Shown: in pieces, positions 52,464 through 60,593 of the stretch
Layout of the letters: each line of letters begins with the position of its first letter
Position numbering within the stretch: position 1 is the stretch's first letter
Assembly: GCF_947255105.1 (NCBI RefSeq)
Contig: NZ_CAMYFP010000003.1
Location: forward strand, 62,001-126,000
Length of the DNA stretch: 64,000 nucleotides
Source of the DNA: an uncultured Campylobacter sp.
GTDB taxonomy: Bacteria > Campylobacterota > Campylobacteria > Campylobacterales > Campylobacteraceae
Direction: 5' to 3'
The notes under the pieces: generated by a model
Seen by the model: the letters and a program-made list of their open reading frames with translations, nothing else
What the model was told of the DNA's origin: nothing
Databases searched by the model: none
Position numbers and translations under genes: made by a program

Positions 52464-54296
52464 ATGGCTAAGAAATTTATAGATGTTATGGATACCACCT
52501 TTAGAGATGGTTTTCAATCAGTTTTTGGCGCAAGAGTTCTTATGGATGATTTTATGCCTGCCGTTTCTATGGCAAAAGAGGCGGGTATAACGCACTTTGA
52601 GTTTGGAGGTGGAGCTAGATTTCAAAGTCTGTTTTTTTATCTAAATGAAAATGCCTTTACTATGATGGATAAATTTAGAGAGATTGTAGGAGATGAGGCA
52701 AATCTTCAAACTCTAAGCCGTGGTGTAAATACAGTCACGCTTGATACAGGTAGTGCTGATATGATAGATCTTCACGCAAAACTCTTTAAAAAGCATGGCA
52801 CAACTACTATAAGAAATTTTGATGCACTAAATGATATCAACAATCTGAAATTTAGCGCCGAATGTATCAAAAAATATGGACTAAAACATGAGATTGTAAT
52901 AACTATGATGGATCTTCCGCCAAACTGTCATGGAGCGCATGACGCAGCCTTCTATCAAAAGGTGCTTGAGGATATTTTAGAGTCTGAGATTCCTTTTGAT
53001 AGTATCTGTTTTAAGGATGCAAGTGGCACAAGTAGCCCAAAAAAGGTCTATGAAACAATCAAAATGGCAAGGGCAAAACTACCATCAAATACCCACATAA
53101 GACTTCACACTCACGAAACTGCCGGAGTTAGCGTGGCATGTTATCAAGCAGCACTTGAGGCAGGAGTTGATGGTATAGATCTAGCAGCTGCTCCTGTAAG
53201 TGGCGGAACAAGCCAGCCAGATATCCTTACTATGTTGCATGCAACAAAGGGAACAAACTATGATCTTGGCGGACTAGAGATTGAAAAAATTCTAAAGTAT
53301 GAAAATGGACTAAAAGAGTGCTTAAAAGAGTATTTTTTACCACCTGAAGCAATACAGGTAAACCCAATTATCCCATTCTCTCCGATGCCAGGCGGTGCTT
53401 TGACTGCCAACACTCAGATGATGAGAGATAACAATATCTTAGATAAATTTCCAGCTGTAATAGAGGCGATGAGAGAGGTTGTAGAAAAGGGAGGTTATGG
53501 CACGAGCGTAACACCTGTTAGTCAGTTTTACTTCCAACAAGCATTTAACAATGTGATGTTTGGCAAATGGAATAAGATCTCTGAAGGCTATGGCAAAATG
53601 GTGCTTGGATACTTTGGCAAAACTCCTACAAAAGCTAATAAAAAGATTATCGAGCTTGCACAAAAACAGCTAAAACTAGAGCCTACAACTAGAAATGCAA
53701 TGGAGATAGCCAACGAAGATGAGACAAAAAGCATCTCTTATGCTACAAAAATACTTCAAGAAAACAATCTCAATGTCAATGATGAAAATATCTTTATCCT
53801 ACTTGCTTGCAAAGAAAAGGGACTGGAGTATTTAAAGGGCAATGGCAAAGTAATGGTTAGAAAGGGCGAGACTTCTACAAAAGCAGAGTCCAAAAAAGCA
53901 CAAACTCTATCTATAGAAAACTACGTTGTGATGGTAAATAACAAAAAATATGAAGTTAAGATCTCAAAAGATGACTTTGAGGTTAAAAAATGTGAAGCAA
54001 AAGAGAAGCAAAGCACACAAAGCGCCTTTTCAAGACCATCAGAAGCAGCTCCGATAGTAAGTGGCGGCGAGCATGAAAACGATGAGATCTCTGTCATATC
54101 TGAGCTTCCTGGCAATGTCTTTAAGATACTATATAAAGCAGGCGATAAGGTCAAAAAAGATAGCCCAATTATCGTGCTTGAGGCTATGAAGATGGAGATA
54201 GAGATAGTTGCACCAAAGTCAGGCACTATTAAAGAGATTTTTGTAGAGGTTGGACAGACAGTTGAGGCTGGCGATAACATCGCAACAATAAAGTAA
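52464..54296 (+). CDS. pycB: Pyruvate carboxylase subunit B / oxaloacetate decarboxylase alpha-type
   Basis: The 610-residue protein carries the carboxyltransferase barrel (MDTTFRDGFQSVFG at the N-terminus, then CFKDASGTSSPKKVYE and RLHTHETAGVSVACY) and a C-terminal biotinyl domain with EAMKMEIE, Lys576 being the biotin site. In C. jejuni the homologue at this place is PycB, which with PycA makes oxaloacetate from pyruvate. Oxaloacetate decarboxylase alpha looks almost the same, but no oad beta or gamma genes are here. It has an AAGGAG site. It is followed by pckA, so anaplerotic and gluconeogenic steps lie side by side. Confidence 0.9.
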   Translation: MAKKFIDVMDTTFRDGFQSVFGARVLMDDFMPAVSMAKEAGITHFEFGGGARFQSLFFYLNENAFTMMDKFREIVGDEANLQTLSRGVNTVTLDTGSADMIDLHAKLFKKHGTTTIRNFDALNDINNLKFSAECIKKYGLKHEIVITMMDLPPNCHGAHDAAFYQKVLEDILESEIPFDSICFKDASGTSSPKKVYETIKMARAKLPSNTHIRLHTHETAGVSVACYQAALEAGVDGIDLAAAPVSGGTSQPDILTMLHATKGTNYDLGGLEIEKILKYENGLKECLKEYFLPPEAIQVNPIIPFSPMPGGALTANTQMMRDNNILDKFPAVIEAMREVVEKGGYGTSVTPVSQFYFQQAFNNVMFGKWNKISEGYGKMVLGYFGKTPTKANKKIIELAQKQLKLEPTTRNAMEIANEDETKSISYATKILQENNLNVNDENIFILLACKEKGLEYLKGNGKVMVRKGETSTKAESKKAQTLSIENYVVMVNNKKYEVKISKDDFEVKKCEAKEKQSTQSAFSRPSEAAPIVSGGEHENDEISVISELPGNVFKILYKAGDKVKKDSPIIVLEAMKMEIEIVAPKSGTIKEIFVEVGQTVEAGDNIATIK

Positions 54297-54324
54297 ATTT
54301 ATAGAGTTGATAAGTCCAATCTGA

Positions 54325-54330
54325 TATAAT
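54325..54330 (+). promoter_or_regulatory. -10 box for pckA
   Basis: TATAAT in a CTGATATAATT context lies 35 bases before the pckA ATG, with an AAGGA ribosome site between. It is a good Campylobacter sigma-70 -10 match without a -35 box. Confidence 0.6.
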
Positions 54331-54364
54331 TTAGCATTTAAAATACTATAAAAAAGGATAAGTT

Positions 54365-55942
54365 ATGCCAAATGAATTCGATAAACTAGATCTTAAAAAC
54401 ATTAAAAAAGTTTATCACAACTTAAGCTATGATGAGCTTTTTGAACATGAGGTCAAAAACAAAGAGGGAAGAGTTAGCGCCAATGGAACATTTGCTGTAG
54501 ATACTGGTATCTTTACAGGAAGAAGTCCCAAAGACAAATACTTTGTAAAGCAAGATCCAAGCAAAAAATTTATCTCATGGGGAAAGATAAATCAACCAAT
54601 AACCAAAGAGCTCTTTGAAAAGCTTCTAAACAAAGCAAAAAAACAGCTATCCAATAAAGAAATTTATATCCAAGATGCATATTGCGGTGCAAGTCTAAAA
54701 AGCAGAAAAAATGTTAGATTTGTAACAGAAGTAGCGTGGCAGGCACATTTTGTAAAAAATATGTTTATCCGCCCAACAAAAGAGGAGTTAGAGAAATTTA
54801 GCCCAGATTTTGTAGTCTATAATGCATGCAAATGCGTAAATGAAGAGTGGAAAAAAGATGGCTTGCACTCAGAAGTTTTTGTTGTCTTTAATGTAGAGGA
54901 GAATGTAGCTGTGATAGGTGGCACGTGGTATGGCGGCGAGATGAAAAAGGGAATTTTTTCTATGATGAACTACTGGTTGCCGCTTGAGGGAAAACTCTCA
55001 ATGCACTGCTCAGCAAATGTTGGCAAAGATGGCGATACAGCGCTATTTTTTGGACTTAGCGGCACTGGAAAGACAACTCTTTCTACAGACTCAGCTAGAG
55101 CTTTAATAGGAGATGATGAGCATGGTTGGGACGATGATGGGATATTTAACTTTGAGGGTGGCTGCTATGCCAAATGTATAAACTTAGATCCAAAAAGTGA
55201 GCCTGAAATTTATGCTGCCATAACCAAAGATGCGCTTTTGGAAAATGTAGCTATGGATAAAAATGGCAATGTTGATTTTAGTGACGGCTCAAAGACTGAA
55301 AATACGCGCGTTAGCTATCCTATAGAACATATCAAAAATCACAAAAAAGATCTCATGGCGCCACATCCAAAAAACATCATCTTTTTAACCGCCGATGCCT
55401 TTGGCGTCCTACCACCTGTATCAAAACTAACAAAAGAGCAGGCGATGTATTATTTCCTAAGTGGCTATACTGCCAAAGTTGCAGGAACAGAGCGAGGCAT
55501 AACAGAGCCTGTTGCTACCTTTAGCGCTTGCTTTGGAGAGCCTTTTATGCCACTTCACCCAACAGTCTATGCAAAGCTACTTGGCGAAAAGATAGAAAAA
55601 CACAATGTAAATGTCTATCTTGTAAATACCGGCTGGAGCGGCGGAGCTTACGGCGTTGGCAAAAGAATGAGTATAAAAGCAACTAGAGCTTGCATAGATG
55701 CCATACTTAATGGAAGTATATTAAAGTGCGAGTTTGAAAACTTCGATAAATTTAACATAGCGATACCAAAATCCCTAAATGGCGTTGAAACAAAGCTTCT
55801 AAATCCAATAAACACATGGCAAGACAAAGAGCTCTTTACAAAGACCAAAGAGAGACTTGCAAAGATGTTTGTAGAGAACTTTAACCGATATGAAGATGTC
55901 AAAGAGGGGGTAATGTTTGCCAAAGCAGGTCCTAAACTCTAG
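54365..55942 (+). CDS. pckA: Phosphoenolpyruvate carboxykinase (ATP)
   Basis: PckA makes PEP from oxaloacetate with ATP, the entry to gluconeogenesis. The P-loop GLSGTGKTTLS, the DDEHGWDDDGIFNFEGGCYAK metal and substrate block and RGITEPVATFSACFGEPF are all present. Length is 525 residues, typical of the ATP-dependent class. It works on the product of the preceding pycB. Its last 26 bases overlap the next gene. Confidence 0.97.
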   Translation: MPNEFDKLDLKNIKKVYHNLSYDELFEHEVKNKEGRVSANGTFAVDTGIFTGRSPKDKYFVKQDPSKKFISWGKINQPITKELFEKLLNKAKKQLSNKEIYIQDAYCGASLKSRKNVRFVTEVAWQAHFVKNMFIRPTKEELEKFSPDFVVYNACKCVNEEWKKDGLHSEVFVVFNVEENVAVIGGTWYGGEMKKGIFSMMNYWLPLEGKLSMHCSANVGKDGDTALFFGLSGTGKTTLSTDSARALIGDDEHGWDDDGIFNFEGGCYAKCINLDPKSEPEIYAAITKDALLENVAMDKNGNVDFSDGSKTENTRVSYPIEHIKNHKKDLMAPHPKNIIFLTADAFGVLPPVSKLTKEQAMYYFLSGYTAKVAGTERGITEPVATFSACFGEPFMPLHPTVYAKLLGEKIEKHNVNVYLVNTGWSGGAYGVGKRMSIKATRACIDAILNGSILKCEFENFDKFNIAIPKSLNGVETKLLNPINTWQDKELFTKTKERLAKMFVENFNRYEDVKEGVMFAKAGPKL

Positions 55943-57272
55943 GATATTATTAATTTTTTTGCTACTTTTTTTATGCGGTTGCGACGATGAAAACTACCAG
56001 TTGCCAACCGCTCCAGATGTTGATTATGGAGAGTATGATGAGCCACTTATCTATCTAAATAGAGTAAGAAACCAAAGCGGCCTGTCATCTTTTAGTTTAG
56101 AAAACAGGCTCAGTCAAAGTGCTGCTGCTCATGCAAACTATCTCATTTTAAACAAAGGCTCTCTAAATAACTCTTTAGCCCACGACGAAGAGAGCTCTTT
56201 TGATGGTTTTAGTGGCAAAACACCGCAAGATAGAGCGATAGGTGCCGGATATCAGTCAAGATATGTCAAAGAAAACATCTCCTTTAATGAGCCAAATTAC
56301 AACAGCTCCATAGATGCGCTTCTTAGTGCTATCTATCATAGATTTGCATTTTTAAACTACAACACCAACACAATTGGCTTTGGAAGTGCTAGAAAGGGCG
56401 ATGAGATAACCTATGTCTATAATATGGGAAACTCTTTTATCGAGGATTTTTGCAAAAAAGGAGTAGATGATGGCAGGCACAAAAAGGTAAATTTGGGCTT
56501 TTGCAAAAACAGAAATTTAAGGCTAGATCACGAAAGATTTATTCTCTTTGAAAGATTAAGTGCTACAAATGCCATACTCTTTCCAAACAAAAAGGCTCAA
56601 GCTTTTTTTGGCAATGAGATGCCAGATCCATTCCCACTTTGCAAAATCAGCGCCAATCCAGTTAGTATCGAGTTTCATCCAAGCCAAAGTAGCGTAGAAG
56701 TGGTTAGTTTTGAGCTATTTAGCGATAAAGGAAAGCTTCCAAACTCTTTTTTGATGAGTAAAAAAAATGATCCAAATTCTCTCTTTAATAGCAGACAATT
56801 TGCCCTTTTTCACGAAGATGTGCTTGAGTTTGGCAAAACATATAGAGCCAAATTTAACTACCTGCAAGATGGCATAAAAAAAACTATCGAGTGGGATTTT
56901 AAGACAAAAACTCCGCATCTTCCATATTTTGTAGTAAGTGGTGGCGAGAAACTACTTATCGAGCCAAAAAAGAGCTATCAAATCTTTTTTATGCCAAAAA
57001 ACTGCAACGATATAGTCAAAAATTACAGCTACAGCACAAATTTCTTAAAAAACACAGAGATAAAAAGCGTAAATTTAAATTTAATTCAGCTCCAAACAGA
57101 TGCATATAAGGGCGGCAAACTTAAGTTAAGGGTAGATGGCAGAGCTCCAATAACAATACTCTTTGATAAAAATTCAAAAGATTTTATAAATTATTTTGGC
57201 TTCAATAGATATGTTGGGCTATTTTTAATAATTTTATCTATAATTATTTTTTATTACAAAAAAATCAGATAA
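55917..57272 (+). CDS. CAP/SCP-domain lipoprotein with C-terminal membrane helix
   Basis: The 451-residue product begins with a signal peptide and probable lipobox LCGC (about residue 22). A CAP (SCP/PR-1/SpoIID-associated) domain follows at about residues 44-170: LIYLNRVRNQSGLSSFSLENRLSQSA, AAHANYLI, SLAHDEES and ISFNEP. Bacterial CAP domains bind lipids or act in the envelope; catalytic roles are uncertain. Residues 200-425 form an extra domain I do not recognise. The last 20 residues are a membrane helix ending YYKKIR. A lipid anchor and a C-terminal helix together are odd. The start is TTG 55917 after GAGGGGG, inside pckA. It lies nine bases before argH. Confidence 0.75.
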   Translation: MPKQVLNSRILLIFLLLFLCGCDDENYQLPTAPDVDYGEYDEPLIYLNRVRNQSGLSSFSLENRLSQSAAAHANYLILNKGSLNNSLAHDEESSFDGFSGKTPQDRAIGAGYQSRYVKENISFNEPNYNSSIDALLSAIYHRFAFLNYNTNTIGFGSARKGDEITYVYNMGNSFIEDFCKKGVDDGRHKKVNLGFCKNRNLRLDHERFILFERLSATNAILFPNKKAQAFFGNEMPDPFPLCKISANPVSIEFHPSQSSVEVVSFELFSDKGKLPNSFLMSKKNDPNSLFNSRQFALFHEDVLEFGKTYRAKFNYLQDGIKKTIEWDFKTKTPHLPYFVVSGGEKLLIEPKKSYQIFFMPKNCNDIVKNYSYSTNFLKNTEIKSVNLNLIQLQTDAYKGGKLKLRVDGRAPITILFDKNSKDFINYFGFNRYVGLFLIILSIIIFYYKKIR

Positions 57273-57281
57273 GGAAAAACA

Positions 57282-58673
57282 ATGGAAAAAATGTGGCAGG
57301 GAAGATTTCACAAAGAAAGCAGCAAGCTCCTTGAAGAGTTCAACGCTTCGATACTCTTTGACAAGGCTCTATTTAACGAAGATATAGCCGGCTCAAAGGC
57401 TCACGCGCAGATGTTGGCTAACCAAAAGATCATAACCAAAGATGAGGCAAAAGCTATCATTGATGGGCTAGATACTATCTTGCAAGAGATAAAAGAGGAT
57501 AAATTCAGATGGAATATAGAAGATGAAGATATCCATATGGCAGTTGAGAGGCGGCTTAGTCAGATAGTTGGCAAAGAGATAGGCGGCAAGCTTCACACTG
57601 CAAGAAGTAGGAATGACCAAGTTGCGTTGGATTTTAGAAGCTTTGTAATGAAAGAAAACCTAAATATAGCAAAGCTCTTATTGGAGCTTATCAAAACTCT
57701 AAAAACCATCTCATCTAACCATAAAGATAGTCTAATGCCAGGCTTTACTCACCTTCAACATGCCCAGCCAGTTAGTCTAGCTTTCTATCTACTTGCCTAT
57801 GCTTTTATGTTTAAAAGAGATTTTGAGAGATTTAACTCAAGCTACAAAAGAAACAATCTCTCTCCACTTGGAAGTGCAGCACTTGCAGGAACCCCTCACC
57901 CAATAGATCGCTTTTTTTGCGCCAAAGAGCTAGGCTTTGACGCGCCCACTCCCAATGCAATGGACTCTGTAAGTGATAGAGATTTTGCGCTTGAGATACT
58001 TTTTAATATAGCTGTAGTTTTTATGCACACTTCAAGACTTTGCGAAGAGCTTATCCTTTGGTCTAGCGCTGAGTTTGGATATATAACTATTGGCGATGAG
58101 TTTTCTACAGGAAGTTCCATAATGCCACAGAAGAAAAATCCCGATGTTGCCGAGCTCATCAGAGGCAAAACAGGACGAGCTTATGGAAACTTAATGGCAC
58201 TTTTTACAACTATGAAAAGCTTGCCACTAGCATACAACAAAGATATGCAAGAGGACAAAGAGGGAGTTTTTGATAGTGTTTTTGAGGCAAAAAAGAGCTT
58301 GATTATCCTAACAGAGATGTTAAAAAATATCAAATTTAACAAAGATATTATGCTAAATGCCTGCAAAAAGGGGCATTTAAGCGCTACTGACTTGGCTGAT
58401 TATTTGGTTAGACAAAAGGGCGTTCCTTTTAGAGAGGCGCATTTTATAACTGGAAGGTGTGTTGCTTTGGCTGAAGAGCTTGGCAAAGATCTAAGTGCGC
58501 TAACTCTTGAAGAGCTAAAAAATGTCTATAAAGAGGCAGATACCGAGGCTATTTTGGCGCTTGATCTCTTTAACTCAAAAGAGGCTAGGAAAAGTTATGG
58601 TGGAACGGCAAATGAGAGTGTCGAAAAACAGCTTGAACTAATTGATGAGTTTCTTAAATTTAGTCAAATTTAA
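57282..58673 (+). CDS. argH: Argininosuccinate lyase
   Basis: ArgH splits argininosuccinate into arginine and fumarate, the last step of arginine synthesis. The fumarase-superfamily signature GSSIMPQKKNPDVAEL is present, along with LHTARSRNDQVALDFR and GFTHLQHAQPVS. Length is 463 residues. An AAGGAAAAAC site precedes the ATG. The order pycB-pckA-argH matches C. jejuni, apart from the CAP-domain gene between the last two. Confidence 0.97.
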   Translation: MEKMWQGRFHKESSKLLEEFNASILFDKALFNEDIAGSKAHAQMLANQKIITKDEAKAIIDGLDTILQEIKEDKFRWNIEDEDIHMAVERRLSQIVGKEIGGKLHTARSRNDQVALDFRSFVMKENLNIAKLLLELIKTLKTISSNHKDSLMPGFTHLQHAQPVSLAFYLLAYAFMFKRDFERFNSSYKRNNLSPLGSAALAGTPHPIDRFFCAKELGFDAPTPNAMDSVSDRDFALEILFNIAVVFMHTSRLCEELILWSSAEFGYITIGDEFSTGSSIMPQKKNPDVAELIRGKTGRAYGNLMALFTTMKSLPLAYNKDMQEDKEGVFDSVFEAKKSLIILTEMLKNIKFNKDIMLNACKKGHLSATDLADYLVRQKGVPFREAHFITGRCVALAEELGKDLSALTLEELKNVYKEADTEAILALDLFNSKEARKSYGGTANESVEKQLELIDEFLKFSQI

Positions 58674-58684
58674 TAATAAAAAAT

Positions 58685-58716
58685 GCAAGTTTTGGGACAT
58701 AGTTTCTAAAACTTGC
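58685..58716 (+). terminator. Hairpin after argH
   Basis: GCAAGTTTT and AAAACTTGC form a perfect nine-base stem with a 14-base loop, 11 bases after the argH stop. Only an AT-rich tail follows, so termination strength is uncertain. Confidence 0.55.
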
Positions 58717-58734
58717 CAAATTTAAACTCTCTTT

Positions 58735-59296
58735 CTACTCTAAAAAGCTATAATTTAGCAAAAAGCTCTTTTGTGATTGTGTGCAAGTTTTCCCTTCTAA
58801 AAGCTCATTTAAAACAGCTATTTTCTCTCTATCTAGTCCATTAAATGGCTCATCAAGTAGACAAATATCATAACTACTCATAAAAATCCAGCAAGTGCTA
58901 CAGCCTTTTTTCTCCGCCAGATAGTTGCCTGATAGAGCCAACTCTCAAGATGACTAACTTGAAATTTAGCTAGCAATAAATGTGTCCTTTCTTTAGCCTC
59001 TTCTTTGCAAACTCCCTCTATAAGTGGCGTAAAAACAACATCACCAAGCACAGTTGGCGCTAAAACCAATCATTTGAATTTTGCAAAAAATAACCAATCT
59101 TTAAATTTAAACTCTTCTCAATTTCTCCGCTAGTTGGTTCTTTAACTCCTGCTAAAATATCCAAAAAAGTGCTTTTGCCACTTCCATTTTCTCTAGCTAT
59201 GGCAATTTTGCTTCCTTTTTTTAATTCTAAATTTAGCCCATTTAAAAGCTCTTTGTTGCCAAAACTAAAAGCGAGCTCTCTTATCTTTAAAAACAT
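58735..59296 (-). pseudogene. Decayed ABC transporter ATPase, ECF/CbiO-like
   Basis: Three overlapping minus-strand frames together spell one ATPase of about 190 residues. It starts at ATG 59296 (MFLKIRELAFSFGNKELL). The P-loop is damaged: it reads ARENGSGKST, so the first Gly is Arg. The Q-loop region QNSNDW then breaks. A shift by one base in a T-run near 59065 restores LAPTVLGDVVFTPL, which matches CbiO/EcfA proteins. The signature LSGGEKK is visible near 58911-58930 but lies in another frame because of about four extra bases and a missing A. A further missing base precedes MSSYDICLLDEPFNGLD (Walker B). Several lesions plus the P-loop change indicate a dead gene. Such ATPases drive cobalt, nickel or vitamin uptake. 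Confidence 0.85.
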
Positions 59297-59455
59297 TTTG
59301 CAAACTCCATTATTTTGCAAACCGCAATGGCAATTACTAAAAAGAATAAAATAAAATCACTCAAATTTAAAGCTTTACTCTCTAAAAACCCACCTATATC
59401 ACTCCTCTTTTAAGTTATAAAGAAACTCATATCCAAAAAGTGCTGTGATAGACAA
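59287..59455 (-). pseudogene. 3' remnant of a membrane-protein gene upstream of the ATPase
   Basis: Immediately upstream and overlapping the ATPase start, a minus-strand frame without a start codon encodes about 55 residues. It begins SITALFGYEFLYNLKRG and ends in a membrane helix, SDFILFFLVIAIAVCKIMEF, with its stop at 59287. Upstream of this it dissolves into AT-rich repeat sequence. This fits the end of an ECF-type transmembrane component whose front is lost. I cannot identify the family with certainty. Confidence 0.5.
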
Positions 59456-59646
59456 AAAGTTAAATTTCAAACTCAAATTTAAAAAGCAATTCAATAGATA
59501 AAAAATGTTAATTTGGAAAGTCTGGAAAGGTTACTTAGAAGCTAAAATTTTTAAAGCTAAAAAGTCTAAATTTGAAAGTTTAAATTCAACAAACAAAAAG
59601 TTAAATTTCAGCTTTTAAATTTCAAAATCTAAGAAGGTTAAATTTG
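59456..59646. repeat. AT-rich spacer with repeated AAGTTAAATTTC words
   Basis: The word ACAAAAAGTTAAATTTCA occurs twice, near 59452 and near 59594, and TAAATTT-type words recur throughout. The composition matches the spacers at 3193-3520 and 20999-21461. No gene was seen. Confidence 0.5.
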
Positions 59647-59647
59647 A

Positions 59648-59673
59648 AAAAAGAGGTCGCTAAACCTCTTTTT
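59648..59673 (-). terminator. Terminator after the universal stress protein gene
   Basis: AAAAAGAGGT and ACCTCTTTTT form a perfect ten-base stem with a six-base loop and T-rich end, starting six bases after the stop at 59680. Confidence 0.9.
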
Positions 59674-59679
59674 ATATCA

Positions 59680-60534
59680 CTACATAAAGACAGGAATATC
59701 TGTATTTTTAAGAAAATATGTAGAAGTTCCGCCCAAAAATACCTCTCTAAATCCGCTATCTTCCTCCATACCTGTAACTATTAAGTCAAACTTTCCATCT
59801 TGAGCAGTCTCAAGCAAAACTTGTCCAGGTATCTTTCCATCTGTCTCTACAAGCTCATAAGTAGCCGCTGTAATGCCGTGTATCGCAAGATAGTTTCTAA
59901 CTCTTCCAATAGTCTCTTCAACGCTCTCTTGAAGATAGTGTCTTGCAGTTATGCAGTGAATTCTTTTGGCTCTTTTTAGTATCGGAATAGAGTTGGTAAG
60001 TGCTCTTGAATTAACAGCACTTCCTGTAACGCTCACTAAGATGTTTTCAGGATTAAATTTCTTCATCTCACGTGGGATTACTATGCAAGATTTGCCACTT
60101 TTTAAAACAGCGGCCTCAAATGTGCCGGTTATTTTGCCTGTTGGCGGAACTGCTGCAACTACCAAGTCACAATACTTTGAGTGTTTTTCAACTATCTCAC
60201 TTCTAATACCTGTGATGTTTCTTAGATAGGCGCTATTTGGGACAAGTTGATTTTCACTAACCTCTATGCCAACCTTTGCACACTCCTCCTTAAATATCCT
60301 GACATTATTTTCCTGCTCCTCTTTAAGCTCTTCATTGGCTGATCTTAAAAATTCATCAAAAAGAACTCCACCACGAAGAGTCATACGAACGTTGTAAATG
60401 GTAGCTGGATCTAGTTGGCAAGCAACAATGCTCATATGCGAACCAAACCACTTATTTACAAGCAAAGCACCATAAATTCTCTCTCTTAGCTCATCTCCTC
60501 CACCTATTGGGAAAAATATCTTTTTAATCTCCAT
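59680..60534 (-). CDS. Universal stress protein, tandem UspA domains
   Basis: The protein of about 284 residues contains two Usp-type alpha/beta domains. The first (about 1-140) ends with VVAAVPPTGKITGTFEAAVLKSG and the second (about 150-284) with LIVTGMEEDSGFREVFLGGTSTYFL, both resembling the ATP-binding G-x2-G-x9-G(S/T) tail of Usp proteins, the second best. Two-domain Usp proteins are common in stress and starvation responses; the target is unknown. I prefer the ATG at 60534, six bases after AAAGG, to the one at 60540. It stands alone with its own terminator, after pnp. Confidence 0.85.
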   Translation of the reverse strand: MEIKKIFFPIGGGDELRERIYGALLVNKWFGSHMSIVACQLDPATIYNVRMTLRGGVLFDEFLRSANEELKEEQENNVRIFKEECAKVGIEVSENQLVPNSAYLRNITGIRSEIVEKHSKYCDLVVAAVPPTGKITGTFEAAVLKSGKSCIVIPREMKKFNPENILVSVTGSAVNSRALTNSIPILKRAKRIHCITARHYLQESVEETIGRVRNYLAIHGITAATYELVETDGKIPGQVLLETAQDGKFDLIVTGMEEDSGFREVFLGGTSTYFLKNTDIPVFM

Positions 60535-60593
60535 GACCATCCTTTACTTAAATTATAATGCTATTTTAACTATTTATGAAAAAATATTCAACA

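Noticed and set aside
52255..52482. A 75-codon frame before pycB as an OadG-like subunit
   Set aside because: Only one hydrophobic stretch, no OadG pattern, and it covers the pycB ribosome site and start.
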